This document shows positions 1 to 14,705 of a DNA stretch of 64,000 nt, piece after piece. The notes under the pieces are model-generated. The model was not told the origin of the DNA. It was given only the letters and a program-made list of their open reading frames with translations, and did no database searches. The DNA lies in the NCBI RefSeq assembly GCF_037975245.1, contig NC_092582.1, positions 14,134,077 to 14,198,076 on the forward strand, given 5' to 3'. How positions within the stretch are numbered: position 1 is the first letter of the stretch; every line of letters begins with the position of its first letter. Source of the stretch: Apostichopus japonicus. Its lineage: Eukaryota > Echinodermata > Holothuroidea > Aspidochirotida > Stichopodidae. A program made the translations under genes and the position numbers.

Positions 1-2235
1 CCCCCCAGCCCCCCCGCCTCCTACGCCTATGTGCAGTACAGTATAATGTTCTGCAGATCCTACAGTGACATACTGGTCATTGTTATATTTTGCTACATTT
101 TATTACGTACTGTACTACCAAATTTGATGTTCCGACAACCAAATTGTATGGCCTGGTTGTCTAAGGGACAACCAGCAAAAAAAGTCCTGACGAATTATCC
201 CTATTTCATAATATCATCACGCTGTAAAAATGTGCCGTGTGTATGCAACAAATGTTAAAAGCAGAGGCATGTATGTACAGTAAATGCAATGCTGTAAGCG
301 TGGCACAGTATTCCTGAGTTGACCTTTCACAGCAATAACACCACTCATAATAAATATTGCTGACAAGCTCAGTAAAACACAAGTTTTCTTTCAGTGGTGG
401 ATGTTTCAGCAGTAAAACTTATAATACGCACCTGTAGGTAGAATCTACTGCTAAGCTACAGTAGATTTGAAATACGTAATTAATGCAAAAACGTGTCTTG
501 AACAGTCACTTGATACCATGAATTATTAATTAGTGTTCAGCTAATACACAGGTAGAAGCACACAAGTCAGTGCCTACACTGCCTAGAAGTAAAGATTGAC
601 GCATGTGATTTGTAGCCTTTCTGAACATACTCTGCAGTAACTCATGTTCCAATGTACTTAAAGTAATTTGTACAGTTACTTCAGAAGGTTACAGCGAAAA
701 GGGAATCATTTGCGACATTTCATTAATGATGGCAGGGGTTGAGTCTCAACTAAAATGCTACTGTATGGTTACTAAGTTTTTGCCATCAGCTCTTTTCATG
801 TTCACAAGGCATGGTGATGACCCTTGATTGTGAATTGTATGACTGACAATTATTAATAAAATTGCACTCTGTGTTACAGTACCAGCATGCATGCATGCAC
901 ACTATCAATGCGGATTCCAGTATCGATTCCAAATTTCCTGCTGATCTTGTCATAACCCAGTGTAATGTACTACCTGTAGTTAGCTTGACAACCCATTTTG
1001 GTTCCCATCCAAACAGTTACCTTGTTTCTATAGTTCACCATAGATCTGCTGTTACTTGTTGCATTGACATAATTCCCTCTGAATTAGACAACATGACATT
1101 CTTAATTGAAATTCAGTTCATCTTATACCAAAATAGCACTGCAACTGCAGTATAAATACAGCACATCAGTACAGTACATTAAGTGACTTGTTGACCAGCT
1201 GATTCCCAGAATGGCATGCACATATTTGCTTTCTTTAAATATTGATTTATCATTAACTGCTTACAGAAATGTATTGTCTACCCGACCAAATTGCCAATCT
1301 CTCTCTCAAACAAATAGTAAAGCATTAGTTTCTATAGTAACCATGCTGTCCAAATTTGTGTTCAATATATAGTTTTGTATATTGTTTTGGAGAGAGCGGG
1401 GGGGGGGGGGGGGGGAGGGAGGTATGGGAGAGAGGTGATATGAGAGATCCAAGGGTAATTATATCTGTCTCTCTCCGATCTGCTCTATTGCTTTGAAGTA
1501 TCGGTTATAACGAAAGTCTGTTAATTCCATGTACAGTAGTATAGTATTTGAAAATTTGACACTACGTTGTGACCTCTTAAAACTGTGAAATCTGCAGATA
1601 TTTAGTGTGTGTGTCACAGCCCTACTCCATCAATTTGTGACAGAGGTGTGTGGCTCAGTGTGAGCAATCTGAGACATGAGAGAAAGAGATGCAATGGTAA
1701 TGTATCTTAAGTTGGTGACTTCATTATTTATTGGAGTTTGCTTGCTGAAACTATTAACAACCACATGTTGGTATAAACTACTAAATGGCTTTTAAACACA
1801 ATCTTGACAAAAACCAAATGTTTTTCATCCTTGGCATACTAGGTTTGTCAAAACTACATCCATAAAATCAATCGTGCTGTTTTTCTGCGTGCATAGCATG
1901 AATATTAATGGGGGGACATTAAATTTTAAATCAGATACCTCAGAAATGAATATTAACATTTATTGCTTTAGACCACACTTTGAATATGTTTAGGCATCGA
2001 AACCACTGAAAATTTCATTTTATGGTTAATATCTTTATGGCTTGTAAATAGAAACTGTTAGTAATATTTCTGGGAAGTGGGATGTCAGAGATTCCCAGAT
2101 TGTAAAGGTGAACCTAGGGTAAAGTGAAAATGGTAAAATGCTCTGTTTCATGTAACAGTATCTATGTGTTCAGTAGTCTCTGTAATTAACAGATGGTTTT
2201 GCTAGAATCACTGAGCCTTAAGAATAAAACCGATC
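1..2235. other. 5' flank, no gene recognised
   Basis: I see no convincing exon on either strand; the short open frames here lack splice context and protein-like composition. The region is AT-rich with many TACAGTA/TACTGTA words and a pure G run near 1398-1417 beside GA-rich sequence. Confidence 0.5.
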
Positions 2236-2269
2236 ATGAAGACTGACAAGCTCGGTGTTTTACTGGAGC
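2236..2269 (+). CDS. STOM: candidate first coding exon of the stomatin gene
   Basis: An ATG at 2236 opens a short frame (MKTDKLGVLLE plus one base) that runs directly into a consensus GTGAGT donor at 2270. The exon ends in phase 1, exactly what the next certain stomatin exon at 8918 needs, since that exon opens with two bases completing a codon. Joined, the total coding length is 816 bases (271 aa), close to the usual stomatin length of about 280. The link is inferred from phase and donor only. Stomatin N-termini are poorly conserved, so similarity cannot confirm it, and the true first exon could lie elsewhere or upstream of the window. Confidence 0.35.
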
Positions 2270-5200
2270 GTGAGTTTGGCGATGTTATTTATCAAGAGCA
2301 GAATCCCAAACGAAAATATAATTACCATCATTTAATTAGATTAAAACTCATGGGTTCAATGATTTTCAGGCACTGTAATTTGCCTCATAATATTACAAAA
2401 AAACAACAAAGAAACAGTGTACAGTAGGTAGTGTAATCTTCTGTTGATTAGAATCGTGCGGGTTTTGTCATGTCGCTAGAGACTGTCAGCTAAAATAAGA
2501 GGGCTGGTTTTTTAACATCCAAAAGTACAATTGAAAAGCATGGGATATACTAATGTTTATTGCATTGGCAAGTCTGCTCACTATTCTATTCAATGCTCAC
2601 AACACTGGTTTTACAGTATACTATATTGTGCTCTCCTCTCACTGTACCTGTCTAGACTCTACTACCAGAATAGGCTACTCTACACTTAATGAATGGTACA
2701 TGTTCTCCCGGCCAGAAAATGACCGACTGTAAATATAGACAGGAAGATTTGTCTCTTACTCTCTGTATTGGCCTTTATTAGTTTTACAACTCCTTTCTCT
2801 CTGAAGGTCACTCTACAACTATTTGCCAGTTGTCACACCCTAAAATTCAAAAAGAAAAGAAAAATTGCCTACAACTACAGTACTGTACTACTACTATGGT
2901 TCTTACTTCCCCAGTAAAACCCATTAAAATTCCAACCTCTAACCCATGGCTGAAGGACACCCCCAATCTCATGTGACCTGTCGACCCCACTTGCCAGGCC
3001 TTAGTACAGCCTATAGCACCACTCCAGCTATACCCTTAAAGGTCAAGGGATACATACTGTAGCAGATTCCCTTCAAACTTGCACAAATTGAGAAGCTATC
3101 AAAACACTATTCACCAAATTTGGTGTGCCATGATTGCTTCTTTGCTGTTTTAATTTAGTTAATTACCAAGCTCATCCCGTAAGATGATAAACGTCATGGG
3201 GGGAACTACCACTGTGGCCAAAACTACATAGGCAAAATATGCTAACCAAGATCCAAGACGTAAACAATTCGTCACGGACAATCAACAAAGTATCATCTGA
3301 AAATAGGTGCACAAGAGATTTGCGCAAGTTTCGTGTTCGTCTAAAACTGATAGCTCAGTAACACTGCACTCAGCTAGCCTAGCTATTTACTGTAAGACCA
3401 AGATTTATTTCCGAGTTATTTCTATCATGGGGAAAGTTAGGTAACAATATCGGATCTAACCAGTCACACAACTAGCCTATATATTACGCTAGGCCTAACG
3501 TTACTATTGTGTTCCGTCAAGACGAGCAGTTTCGACATCACTGTCCTATCCGTCCTCCTCTTCGCTGGTCTCCGGTTCGAACATGTAGGGAAAAACTTGC
3601 CCATGATTGTCAAACATGCCCTCCATTTCTCGGCCGCCTTCGCTATGCTACCTGAATCCAAAAGCTTAAGATCGTTAAATTTACGGTCAATGCAACCGGC
3701 CGCCATTTAGCAATATGTGTGAGTTAGCTAAATGCAGTGTATGCACCAACTGTATGTGGTAGCAGTAAGCAGTTCCCTGCGGCGATATCATTCAGTTTGG
3801 ACTTGGTAAACAATTGACATCATTTGTTTACTACTTTTCCTAACCGAGGCAAGCTTTTGTTACTTGATAGGAGGACAATGCATGGAATTTTTGAAAAGAG
3901 AAGTCGTTCAATGTTTTGTTTTGTCTGTGTTTTTCAACTAAATCCCAATTTTAACTTTCTTGTAACAGACTGTTGAGGAAGGTATTATTTTTGCTAGTTT
4001 GAGATTTTAGATTTCTCCATACTCAACACACTGCGCAGAACAGTTACATGTTTGCCCTCTTCAGCGCTTCCACCCCCCCACCCCCCCCCCCAGACTTCAC
4101 GAAAACTACCTTGACCTTTAAGAATATATGTCTTTACACCAATTCCTACACATTAAACTGGTTCACTTTCAGGCTAATAGTACAGTTCTGTACAAGGGGC
4201 ACTGGCCTGGAGGCCGGCAAAGGGGTTACAAAAAATTATTTACTTCTAAGATTAAACACTGTACTTTTATTATTTTTAAGATTTTAAATAACTCCACCTG
4301 TCCAGTACTCCATATTTTACTTTCGGAAGGAAGGGATAAGGAGTGTTGACCCATAGGGAGGGTGCTAAAATGTAACCAGTCCATAGACTAGGTAATGCTG
4401 TAGGCACTGTAGATAGGAAGGAATCTATAGTAGTGTTGGCATGTTAGAATTGGATGGAAGATGGCCGAGAAATAACTTTACGTACAGTATTGCTCCGTAA
4501 AATGCAAAATAAATTTGGGTGACTAAACTTCAGTAACCACCATTGCAGTGAAATGTATCATCAAGTGATTTTTCTTCAGTTACAGAGACCTACATAATTA
4601 ATACACAAGTTTGCATTCCTCCTTCTACATCAGTGACACTGTACAACATGATATATGTAGAAAGTGATACATGCGTATTGCTGTGTACAGTATCCTATTC
4701 CGACATATTCACAACGTCAAATGCTGGTGGGTAGAGGAGAATGAAAAGCCTTTGATTTGTGTTGCGGTCCTTATTGATGTTTAGACGATACTGGCTATAG
4801 ATCTCACGGGGTAGTTTTAATACCAGCCGTACTCTCCATGTATGGGGTGGTGGTGGTGCAATTATTGGCAGTCAGCATTGACTGCCTCGACCACGACATC
4901 TGTCGTAAAATAGAGCTCTTTAATCTATTAGCACTAGAGGGGAAGTAAACAATGACTGCTTGCTTCAAGAGACATACATCGTGTTCTATTTTTGTGCATG
5001 ACAGGCAGCACAGAGAGCTACAGTACGTTAGTGTACAGAGCCGTAGCGTACACGTAGTACCGTTCTAAGCTCAAGGTTAAAGCTTTTACCGAAACTAATG
5101 GAGATTTACGCGCACAGTGCTGCGGGAGAGGGATGTAGGCACGATTTTTTAATATACTGACAAGTCACTACAAACATGTATTTATGATAATCAATGCCAG

Positions 5201-8200
5201 AGTTTATTTTTGGTTCATGTTAAGAATTATCTATCTGTATTCACCCATAAATTTTTTCATCATGTGCTGCTGTATACAGTTCTAAGCAATTTAAAGTGGC
5301 ATGGAACTGAACACTGATAATATCATAACTACTGTACACAGCTTTTATGTATCAGATATTTTTTTGAAGAGGTGGAGGGGGTGGGGGTGGGGAAAGGTGG
5401 GCTAAGGGGAATTATTACAATTCCTTTGATCAATGCTGTGTTATCAATGTAAGTGTTGTAAAATAAATAATTTGGCATGCCAATTCTACAGCATGTATTG
5501 CTTGTAAATTATGCCCAGACACAGGTACTGTACACTACAAGCTACTGCTGAATCAATATTTTTCACAAACTCCGCTAGTTAGGAACGACGTACAGTACTG
5601 TACGGCGTGAGTCGCCTCCCTCTTGCGGTGCCCCAAAGACATTGTGATCTGGAAGTAAAAGATACATGGCCTCTTGCTTACAGAAAATCTTTGCTGTAGG
5701 GTCGAACAATTATGAGTTGTCACATGCAGTTTATATACTTTGGTACAGTATGACAATGGATAATCATCATTTGTACTGAGGGATATCACAATTCCAAATC
5801 AATACGTGTTAAAGCTAGACCTGTGCAATGCATGGTTCATATACAGTATCATGTGATTTTATCGTGTACACACACACAATACAGTGTCAAGATGTGATAT
5901 AACATGGGCTAAACTACAGTATAATACATGCAGTACTTTATCCAAGATGCGACTGGCACCGTATTGTTGAATCATGTACATACTGTAAATGTACACAAAG
6001 CTCTGTGGCCTCTATAATGAATGCCTTGCAAATGTTTGTTTACACTGCATGTGGCTGTCAGGGTTCTACTATTGGCGTGTGTACAGTATATAAAGCTAAG
6101 CCAATATACTGTGTAAGCCTTAATAGTTAGGGGAGAGACAGTCCAAGGAGATTTTAACACCTACACAAATTTTTGTTTGAGTTCTACTGTCAATGTTTGC
6201 ATGGATCCATGTGAACAAGTCAATTGACTAGGGAGCTTGAAAGTGACCAGGGAGCTTGAAAGTGACCAGGGAGCTTGAAAGTGACAAGGGAGCTTGAAAG
6301 TGACAAGGGAGCTGGAAAGTGACAAGGGAGCTGGAAAGTGACAAGGGAGCTTGAAAGTGACCGGGGAGCTTGAAAGTGACCGGGGAGCTTGAAAGTGACC
6401 GGGGAGTTTGAAAGTAACCGGGGAGCTTGAAAGTGACAAGGGAGCTTGAAAGTGACAAGGGAGCTTGAAAGTGACCAGGAAGCTTGAAAGTGACAAGGGA
6501 GCTTTAAAGTGACCAGGGAGCTTGAAAGTGACCAGGGAGCTTGAAAGTGACAAGGAAGCTTTCATTGTTACTTTGATAACTACTTTAAAATACATGATGC
6601 ATGCTCAATTGGAAGTACTGTATAATGCATCCAGGGAACAGTATGACAATTGGTGAATGTGACATCTGGGTCCTCTCTGGTTTTTGCTCTCACAATAATT
6701 ACACTTTTTGGTTCTTATGACTGTTACATTTTTTGTCTAGCATACAGTTTTTTTTTCTGCCGAAGGCAATAAAGAGATAAGATGCAGAGAACATACAGTA
6801 TAAACTTACTACGGTATTCAGGTCCAAAATCATATCTAGTTTGATGAAATTAGTTACAGTAACTTCAAGAGTTATACAAATGAAGTTACAGTATGATCAA
6901 AGAGAGATTAAAGCTATTTTGTTGCATTGAGTTGTAACTGCACGTACCTCCTACTGTACCGTAGTAAGATTGAGGTGTGCAGTGTACACATTCATGTGTG
7001 AATATGGCTTTGATCAGAATGGTGTGACTCTGTAACTCATTGCCGAGCAAAACAAACAGCTCGAGCATTCTTCAACAGCCTACCCTTAAACCTTTCCAAC
7101 CTATCATCCTCCTACATACAATAGGCAGCCTACATATTGTTGGCAGTTTTCTTTATTCTGTATATATGCCTAGGTCCCAGAAATCAGGATATAGAATGTG
7201 GGGATGCAGCATAAGGCACTTAAAGACAATAACGTATGGAGCATGACAAGAATACTTAAGTTATGGTTCAAACAGACAGGATTATATTCCTCCCCCAGGC
7301 TATATACCAAAAATGGACAAGAAATTATTCTAGAACTTTCACTACCATATTCTCAAAAGCTATAGTATTAACAAAATGTAAGTGCTCAAAAACTATGAGA
7401 CTTGCATGTTATATATATATGCACATATATATTAATTATTAACTTTACTCGTTAACGTTTCCGGAAGATTTCCAAGTAGGCCGGGCCGCAGCTACTCACT
7501 GTCACGGAATATCATCCTGTATGTCGCACACGTATCTGCAAAAGGCCACTTGTTGGCTTTCCCGATAGTCGCCAACACGTAGTATGCTGGAATTGATAAT
7601 CAGAAATTCATGTTGTACTTTTTTCTCTTTTTTTTTCTTTTTTTTTTCCTTTTTTTTTGGGGGGGAGGGGCATGTGACACTTAAAAGTCTAGGCTGGCTA
7701 TGAAAGGTTCTATTTGCTGCTCAAAATCCAGTTGCACTATTTACAAACTAAATACAATAAGTCTGTAAAGCACTGCACTTCCCATTCGCAATGTGCTGTA
7801 CCTGTTAGTACATTGTTTACCACTGTACTGTTCTAAAAGAAGTACTTTATGATGTGCATGCATACTGTACATGTGAACAAAACAGTATGCGAGTCTACTC
7901 TAACTCCCATCACAAGAACTTGTCTACAGTATGTACAATCCCTGCCATAGGGAATCACTGCACATTAGCCAAACTTTTGACTGTTCAACTTGAAAACAGT
8001 TTTAATTACAACATGCACCATAGGGTACAGTAGGTTTAAATCAGGCATGCAAAATTGCTGTGGAATGTTGTACTATGGTTGTCTTGTCTAGTAGTGATGT
8101 CAGGAGTTTCTCAAACATTAATGAGAAACATATTAAACTGTCCTGGGAAAACATTATCTTGTGGCAGTATTTTTTTTAATTTTTTTTTTTAAAAACAAAT

Positions 8201-8917
8201 TTAATTTACTCGTACACTTGGGATGTTAATTTGCAGAGAATAGGCGACCTGTAAACATAGTGGTCATGGAATTTTATTGCTGTTAGCTGCAAGGTCTCAT
8301 AAATATGCTATGATATATGTTATAACTGAAGGAAAGATTTGAAAGAAATGATTTGCAAGCTGTTGCCATGGAAAGTATTCTTCATCATCTCTCCAAAAGA
8401 GATAGATGCGGTTAATCGGCAGGGTCCACTGCTGCTATATGTTATAACCAAAAGATATCTACAGTTAGTATTAATATGGATAACATTATTCAGGTGTTGT
8501 TTAACATATCATTTCATGTAACAATAACACAACATTGTTTAATATTGTATATTTGATGCATCATCACCAGTGTCTACATGAATGTAAGATTATCTATATG
8601 TTAACTAAGTCCTGTACTATATGATGTACACTGCTCTCTTCGAGTTACATATTATGTTACATCATAGCAGCAATCATGTACATTTTTCCCAACGAAATGT
8701 TCAAGCTGAGATGTTGTGAACGTGGTGGTACGAATAGATTAGCCACGGATATAAATGCAAGGTGGGCAGTGAGGGGTAGCAGGTGGGTAAACTTTCTTCA
8801 GTTCCTCTTTGGAACTAAAACTTTGACAAAGTATTAGGTTGTATGATATCTAGCCTTTTTATTTTTCAATAATTCATCATCACATTGCATACATTTTTTT
8901 CTCAACACTTTTCACAG
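2270..8917. other. putative stomatin intron 1 or upstream DNA
   Basis: About 6.6 kb with no recognised + strand exon. It contains the 19-bp minisatellite at 6225-6560, a T-rich then G-rich stretch at 7618-7670, and a possible minus-strand coding remnant near 3546-3626 treated in the findings. Whether it is an intron depends on the candidate exon at 2236. Confidence 0.4.
6225..6560. repeat. 19-bp minisatellite, about 17-18 copies
   Basis: Tandem units of the form TGACCAGGGAGCTTGAAAG repeat every 19 bases. Variants include GACAAGG, GACCGGG and GCTGG. Because 19 is not divisible by three and the unit has no in-frame stop on the minus strand, each minus frame cycles through the same 19-residue peptide, which explains two overlapping open frames of 144 and 76 codons. 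Nothing suggests these are expressed. Confidence 0.95.
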
Positions 8918-11900
8918 ATGATGGCTCAGCCAACAGCTGCTGTGTTATGGCCCTAGTGTTCTTATCTTACCTGGTAGCCGCCTGCACGCTTCCCTTCTCT
9001 CTGTTCTACATCATCAAGGTTTGTGGTTAAATTGTACTTAGTACAGTACATTATCTTTTCTTCTTCTCTACCAGTTAAACATTGTCTTTCAAAGCCAATC
9101 ATATTTTTTTCTATGACTGGTTTATAGTATATGTTTGGTTGCACCTACTGTACATGTCTACTCCTACTGCAGTATGGCTAGGTTGAGGGGTATCTATCTC
9201 GTCTATTGCATGCTGCATGGCTTGGTTAGAGTGTTGTTAAATCTACATCATAACCCAACGCAACATGCAGCTGGACGTTGGATGCCAGCTCGGGCCTTGG
9301 AGACAATGATATCTGTGGGACTCCATTTGGAAGTCTTTATTGCTTCTTAAACATACAGTTTATTATGAAATTGATACATAAGTTATTTATCCTGTTTGTA
9401 CAGTACAGAGCCAATTTAGAATGACATAAGTTTTGGATTTACTATAGCACATTATAATAGATGGTAGTGCACATCCTACAGTAAAATGCATACAGCAAGA
9501 GTGGCATAGGGAATATTTTGGCCCACTGTAAATTATTCTTTTGCTGTTAGGGGAAGCAAAATATTTGGTTGTTTCAACCAACCAAGGATAAGGCAAGGAT
9601 TGCAAATGGACATCACATTATCTCTGTTGATGGTACTCTATGCAACTATCAAGGTGACAGCATGTTATTGCCAGCAGTCAAGATGTCTACTATACTCATC
9701 AGCGGTCATGTGATACATTGCTTCAATTGACTGCGTGATGAACCCACGCATTGTTAATTCGAAGCCTCCATATGTGCACAGCTTTCCAATTACCACTGTA
9801 AATCTCTCTCTGTGAAACCTCATGACCGTATCTACGACTAGCGTACTGCATGAGATTTTAAGCTGGCACTGCAATGTGGATTTGGAGTTCTATATGCTAT
9901 ACCATTGATTGCTTTGATTCTTTCTTTCTGAAGACTTTAAATGTACAGTATATTACTAATTCTTTTCAAGTATAAGAACTACTGTACCAAAGTATAAAAG
10001 CCAAACACCACACATTCCACTGTATACATTTACAAAGCTGATTGTGGCTTCCTAGCCTGATACTTATGGTAAACAGAACTTGTTTAGTTCCAATTGTACT
10101 GGATATTGAAATAGCTATAGATAAGCAAAGCTTTAAGACTGTGATTGTTTGTACTTTGAAGTTTCCTCTTGTTTACTCTTTCTGACCCAGGTTGTGGGTA
10201 TTGTTATCAAAAGTCTTATAAATACTGTATATTCCATTCTATGCATTTCTATTGTACTTGTATAGTATACAGCTCTTTAGGTTTTGTATGGTTTCCACAA
10301 TGGCATACCATTTCGACTGAATGAATAATTCCACCTATTTACTTCGCTCCTTGCTTACCTGTCTCCCCACAACCTTAGCACTCTCGTTCTACCGTGCCTA
10401 GAATGAACTGGTAACCTTTTAACACTGTGCACCCTCTATGACTATTGGATTCTGCTATAACTATTGGGTTCTACATCATCATCATCATCAGCAGCTAATT
10501 GGTTACAGTCTCCATGTAAGGGGGTTGGGGTTGAGATCCGAGAGGATCCATTTGATTGACAGTTTTTCTTGCCCTGCCTCTACATCTGTATCTCGTACTG
10601 TAGTTTTTGCCTCCAAATGTATCTGTATCAATACATCTCCCCAAACCTGGTTCTCGTTTTTTCTGCAATATTCCAGTATCTTTTTATCAGCTATAAACAA
10701 TTGTCCCATTGTTCTTTAATATTGTTTGCAGCAGTCAAGGGTGAATGATCAGTCAAGGATGGTTAATGTTACTGGTAGTGACTGATGAAGTTAAATAACT
10801 GTGATGGTTGCCAGTAGAGGGATAGCCAATGTCATTAGTATTGGTCCCAGCTTTCTAGCAGTGCTCTCAAAATTCCTGTAAGCATTGGAAAGAAGATCCC
10901 ATTTGAAACTGTAATATTTGCAGACAGACTTTAGAGGGAGGATCCAAATACACAGTTTACGTGACTTATTGAGGCAAACTTACGAAATGAAAGTGCTTGT
11001 CAAATTTGAGCGTTAGCGACCATTATTTTTGAGTATCTACCATATTTGGGGGGGGGGGGGGGCCATACTGATTACCTTCAATTGCTTGGAATGTCAAAAA
11101 AATGTTGTGCGAATAAAAACTGGGAACCTCGAAAATACATATCCCAATTTCTGAGCTGTTTTCATAAAGATTCAATCAACTTTGGATTATGTCATTAAAT
11201 TTCCGAGGCTTGAGGGCTTGTATAAATTCTGTAAATAAATGTTGGATCACATCCTTTCAGCAAGAATGTAAAAGGTACAGTATTATAAGGGGCTCTAGTT
11301 TGTCTCCAAGCCAGTCTTTTATATTGTGTAATGGAAATATGATTTATTCAAAAATATTTTAACAAAATTCTATTTGTTTATCTTCTTGAAAATGTATAGG
11401 TTGTGCAGGAATACGAAAGAGCTGTCATTTTCAGGATGGGGCGCTTGCTTCCTGGACCAGCCAAAGGACCGGGTGTTTTCTTCATACTACCCTGCATTGA
11501 CTCCTTCACGACAGTGGACCTCAGGACGGTGTCTTTTGATGTGCCACCTCAGGAGGTATGATTGCACAATAATATGAAACTATTTTTAATATACACACAA
11601 AGTCACACCACACCAATTTAGATGTACCTGCATTTTCTGGCTAGACTCACAATATGAACTACTTACTTGCCTTGTTATAGATATTGTGTCGCTGGTAAAT
11701 AACTGCAAACGTCTGCCGGTGATTTTGTGGTCAAACCTTTTAGATATATGCTATGCCGTTCACCAGTGAAGGCCATCAGTTAGTGTTACGTTAGATCAAG
11801 TCTACTGTATGTCTCAGCTCCCTGCATTGCGTACATGATTTTAATTAACTCCCCAATTCGTGGATGAAGTATGAGTTTGCTTGAACAATCAATCTCGCTG

Positions 11901-14606
11901 GGTGAGATCTGCTTACACATGTAACTGGCGATGTGCTTTGATATGTGCAGAGATAGAACTGGAGATCAAGCAGTACATGGCAAAACTCTGATTTTTTCCT
12001 GTCCCAGGCAAAAAAAGGACCCTACCCAGGGAAGGGAGAGGGGGGTAGGGTGTGTGAGGGTGGTTGATAAGTTGGCATTGATTATGCATAATCATAGTTT
12101 CTTGTTTAGTTGTAAGGATGTGATGATGATCATGTACTATGGTTCAAATTTCGTTGATGGCATTCCGAGTGTGGCCAAAACTGTTGCTGGTGTTTTTATC
12201 GTGGTGCACGCAATGTTTTTCAGAGAGGTGGTCGAGGTTGTCTTGCCTCCTATCAGAGCGTGACAAACCACTGAGGGCACTGCCGAATATCCATGGCCTC
12301 CCAAGTCTAAAGTCTGAAGTCTAGCTGTAACCCTTTGCTGTATTTCATACATATGTAGTGGCCTAAATCATGGTTTAACGCACCATAGGAAAGCAACAAC
12401 TCACAACTTATCATCATTAGTAGTCATACAAATTTGGCAGGATTATTCCATACTCTATATCCCTTCACTGCCATCCCCTTTGCCTTTATTTCCTGCCACC
12501 TCCTCCCCCACCCCCCCATACACCCCCATTGCCATTCCCATCTATATCTCACCTGTCAGAGACAGGACGGTTTGCCTGTGCCATATTCACATTTTGTACA
12601 ACTCTGTTTACCATCATCTGTAAATTGGGAAAGCAAATTGAGATGGCCCACTCATTTTTCAATCGGGAGACGTCTCACGGTGTGAGATCGCACTCCCATG
12701 ATGGCAGTCCCACGTCGGGTTCATCGTTCATCGTGATTAATCTACCGTCCTCAGTGCTGTACTACATGTCATTAGTTGCAGCTAGGTGGTTGCATGATTG
12801 ATTGATTGGGAGCTGCCAGGTTGTGCGGTGGCTGCTTCGGTCTACTCAAAATAAATCTCTTTTCAGTGAAAAGTGCGGAGAATCAGACGCACAGTGTCGT
12901 AGTTGTGCGTACTGTATATATACCGTAGTTTTGTCAATTCCTTCTTTAGTATAGATAGACAGCTTGACATTCCTGTACTGTAGAATGTAGTTTTGGTTAA
13001 TGGCCCAAACTCTCTAGGTGACACGGGAGACAGGTTCATTTACTACGTACTGTAGGCTATCTGTGGTTCAGTACTCAAGTCCTCTAACTTGTCCCTCTCT
13101 CTCTCTCTGGTATCAATCATTTAAGTACCAAATTCTTCAAATTTCACTGGTACTCAATCTCGAGGCCTGCTTACATTTGAAACTTCTTCAAGCAGTCATC
13201 TGCTCACAGTTGCCAACTGAGGCCTACCAGCTGTAGTAATCTTGTTCATTATCTTTTTATTGCCCTCATCGCAGAAACGTTTTGTCCATCAAGTTATGCT
13301 GATCACTTGCAAGCATTTGCTATGTATGAAGATCGATGGTTCACAATGTCTGAATTTTTCTTGATTATGCTTAAGGAAAACGTGAGCTGGTGATAACAGT
13401 AAGTATGTGAAGTGTCTCGCAACAGTGAAAAAAGAAAAAAAGAAAATTGAAAAAATTGAAAAGCTTGAAGAATGACTCAATATTTAGCATTTTGTCTACA
13501 AAAACCTGGTAGTAGCATACAGTATGTCATAACACTAAAATTAGGTTAATAAAGGTTGAATATAGTCCAGAGGAAATATTTAACCAGTATATAAAAAAAA
13601 GGTAAAACTTTCTTTTGCATCGTCGCATGCTTATAAAAGCAGCAACATTATAAGTGTTTTTTTTTTCCTTTACTGTTTGTAAGAGGATATTTGTTGACGC
13701 AATATTAGGTAGATGTTTAGCACTTTCAATTAGTCTTGCTGACCTTCTGACAATTGGTATTATCCGCATAGCAACAAGACCGCAGTTTCAGCTTTCCCTT
13801 CAAGTTATCTTTTTTGTCTCTCAGCTGGAGTTCTCCATGTTTGAATAGGTGCTTCAAAGAGACAGGTGATTTTTGGCTAATATTAATATATACAGTAAAG
13901 CCGAATTTCATTTCACAAGTAGTTTTTGCTATATAAAATAACCCCCCTCCCATTTTTTTTTCATTTCTCATCCTGTATAGATTTTGTCCAAGGACAGTGT
14001 AACCATCGCTGTTGATGCCGTGGTGTATTTCAGGGTCATGAATCCCACCATTTCCATCACCAACGTGGAGCATTACAAACACAGCACGGAGTTACTCGCT
14101 CAGACTACTCTGCGAAACATCCTTGGTACCAAATCCCTGGGAGAGATCCTGTCAGATCGGGAACAAATCAGCCACAGCATTCAGTCCATCCTGGATGAAG
14201 CCACCGACCCCTGGGGCGTCAAAGTGGAACGAGTCGAAGTGTAAGTTTCCCCACTCTGGGTTTTTTCTGGAAAGTTTTGGGTCTAATATTTGGTATTCGT
14301 CGTACGCGAGAGGAGTGTGAGACGATCCAAGATGGGGTTCCGTCTATGGACTTCTGCTCTCCTCGTTACCACAAACTCCGATATGCCAGTTGAAACAAGT
14401 TGTGTTATACCTTACACTTTTAATTACTTCTGAGCATTTGACTGGGTGAAATATTAGAACATTGAATATGACTGAAGTGTAACAGGAATTTTCTAGATTT
14501 ATTTTTTTTCTTTGCTGGATCCAAGCTAGTTAGGCTTTGAAGCTTTCCCCCAATGGTTGTATATATCTGTCTGCAATTAAATTTGGGTTGCTAGTTTCAG
14601 TGAGTT

Positions 14607-14705
<99 letters not shown>

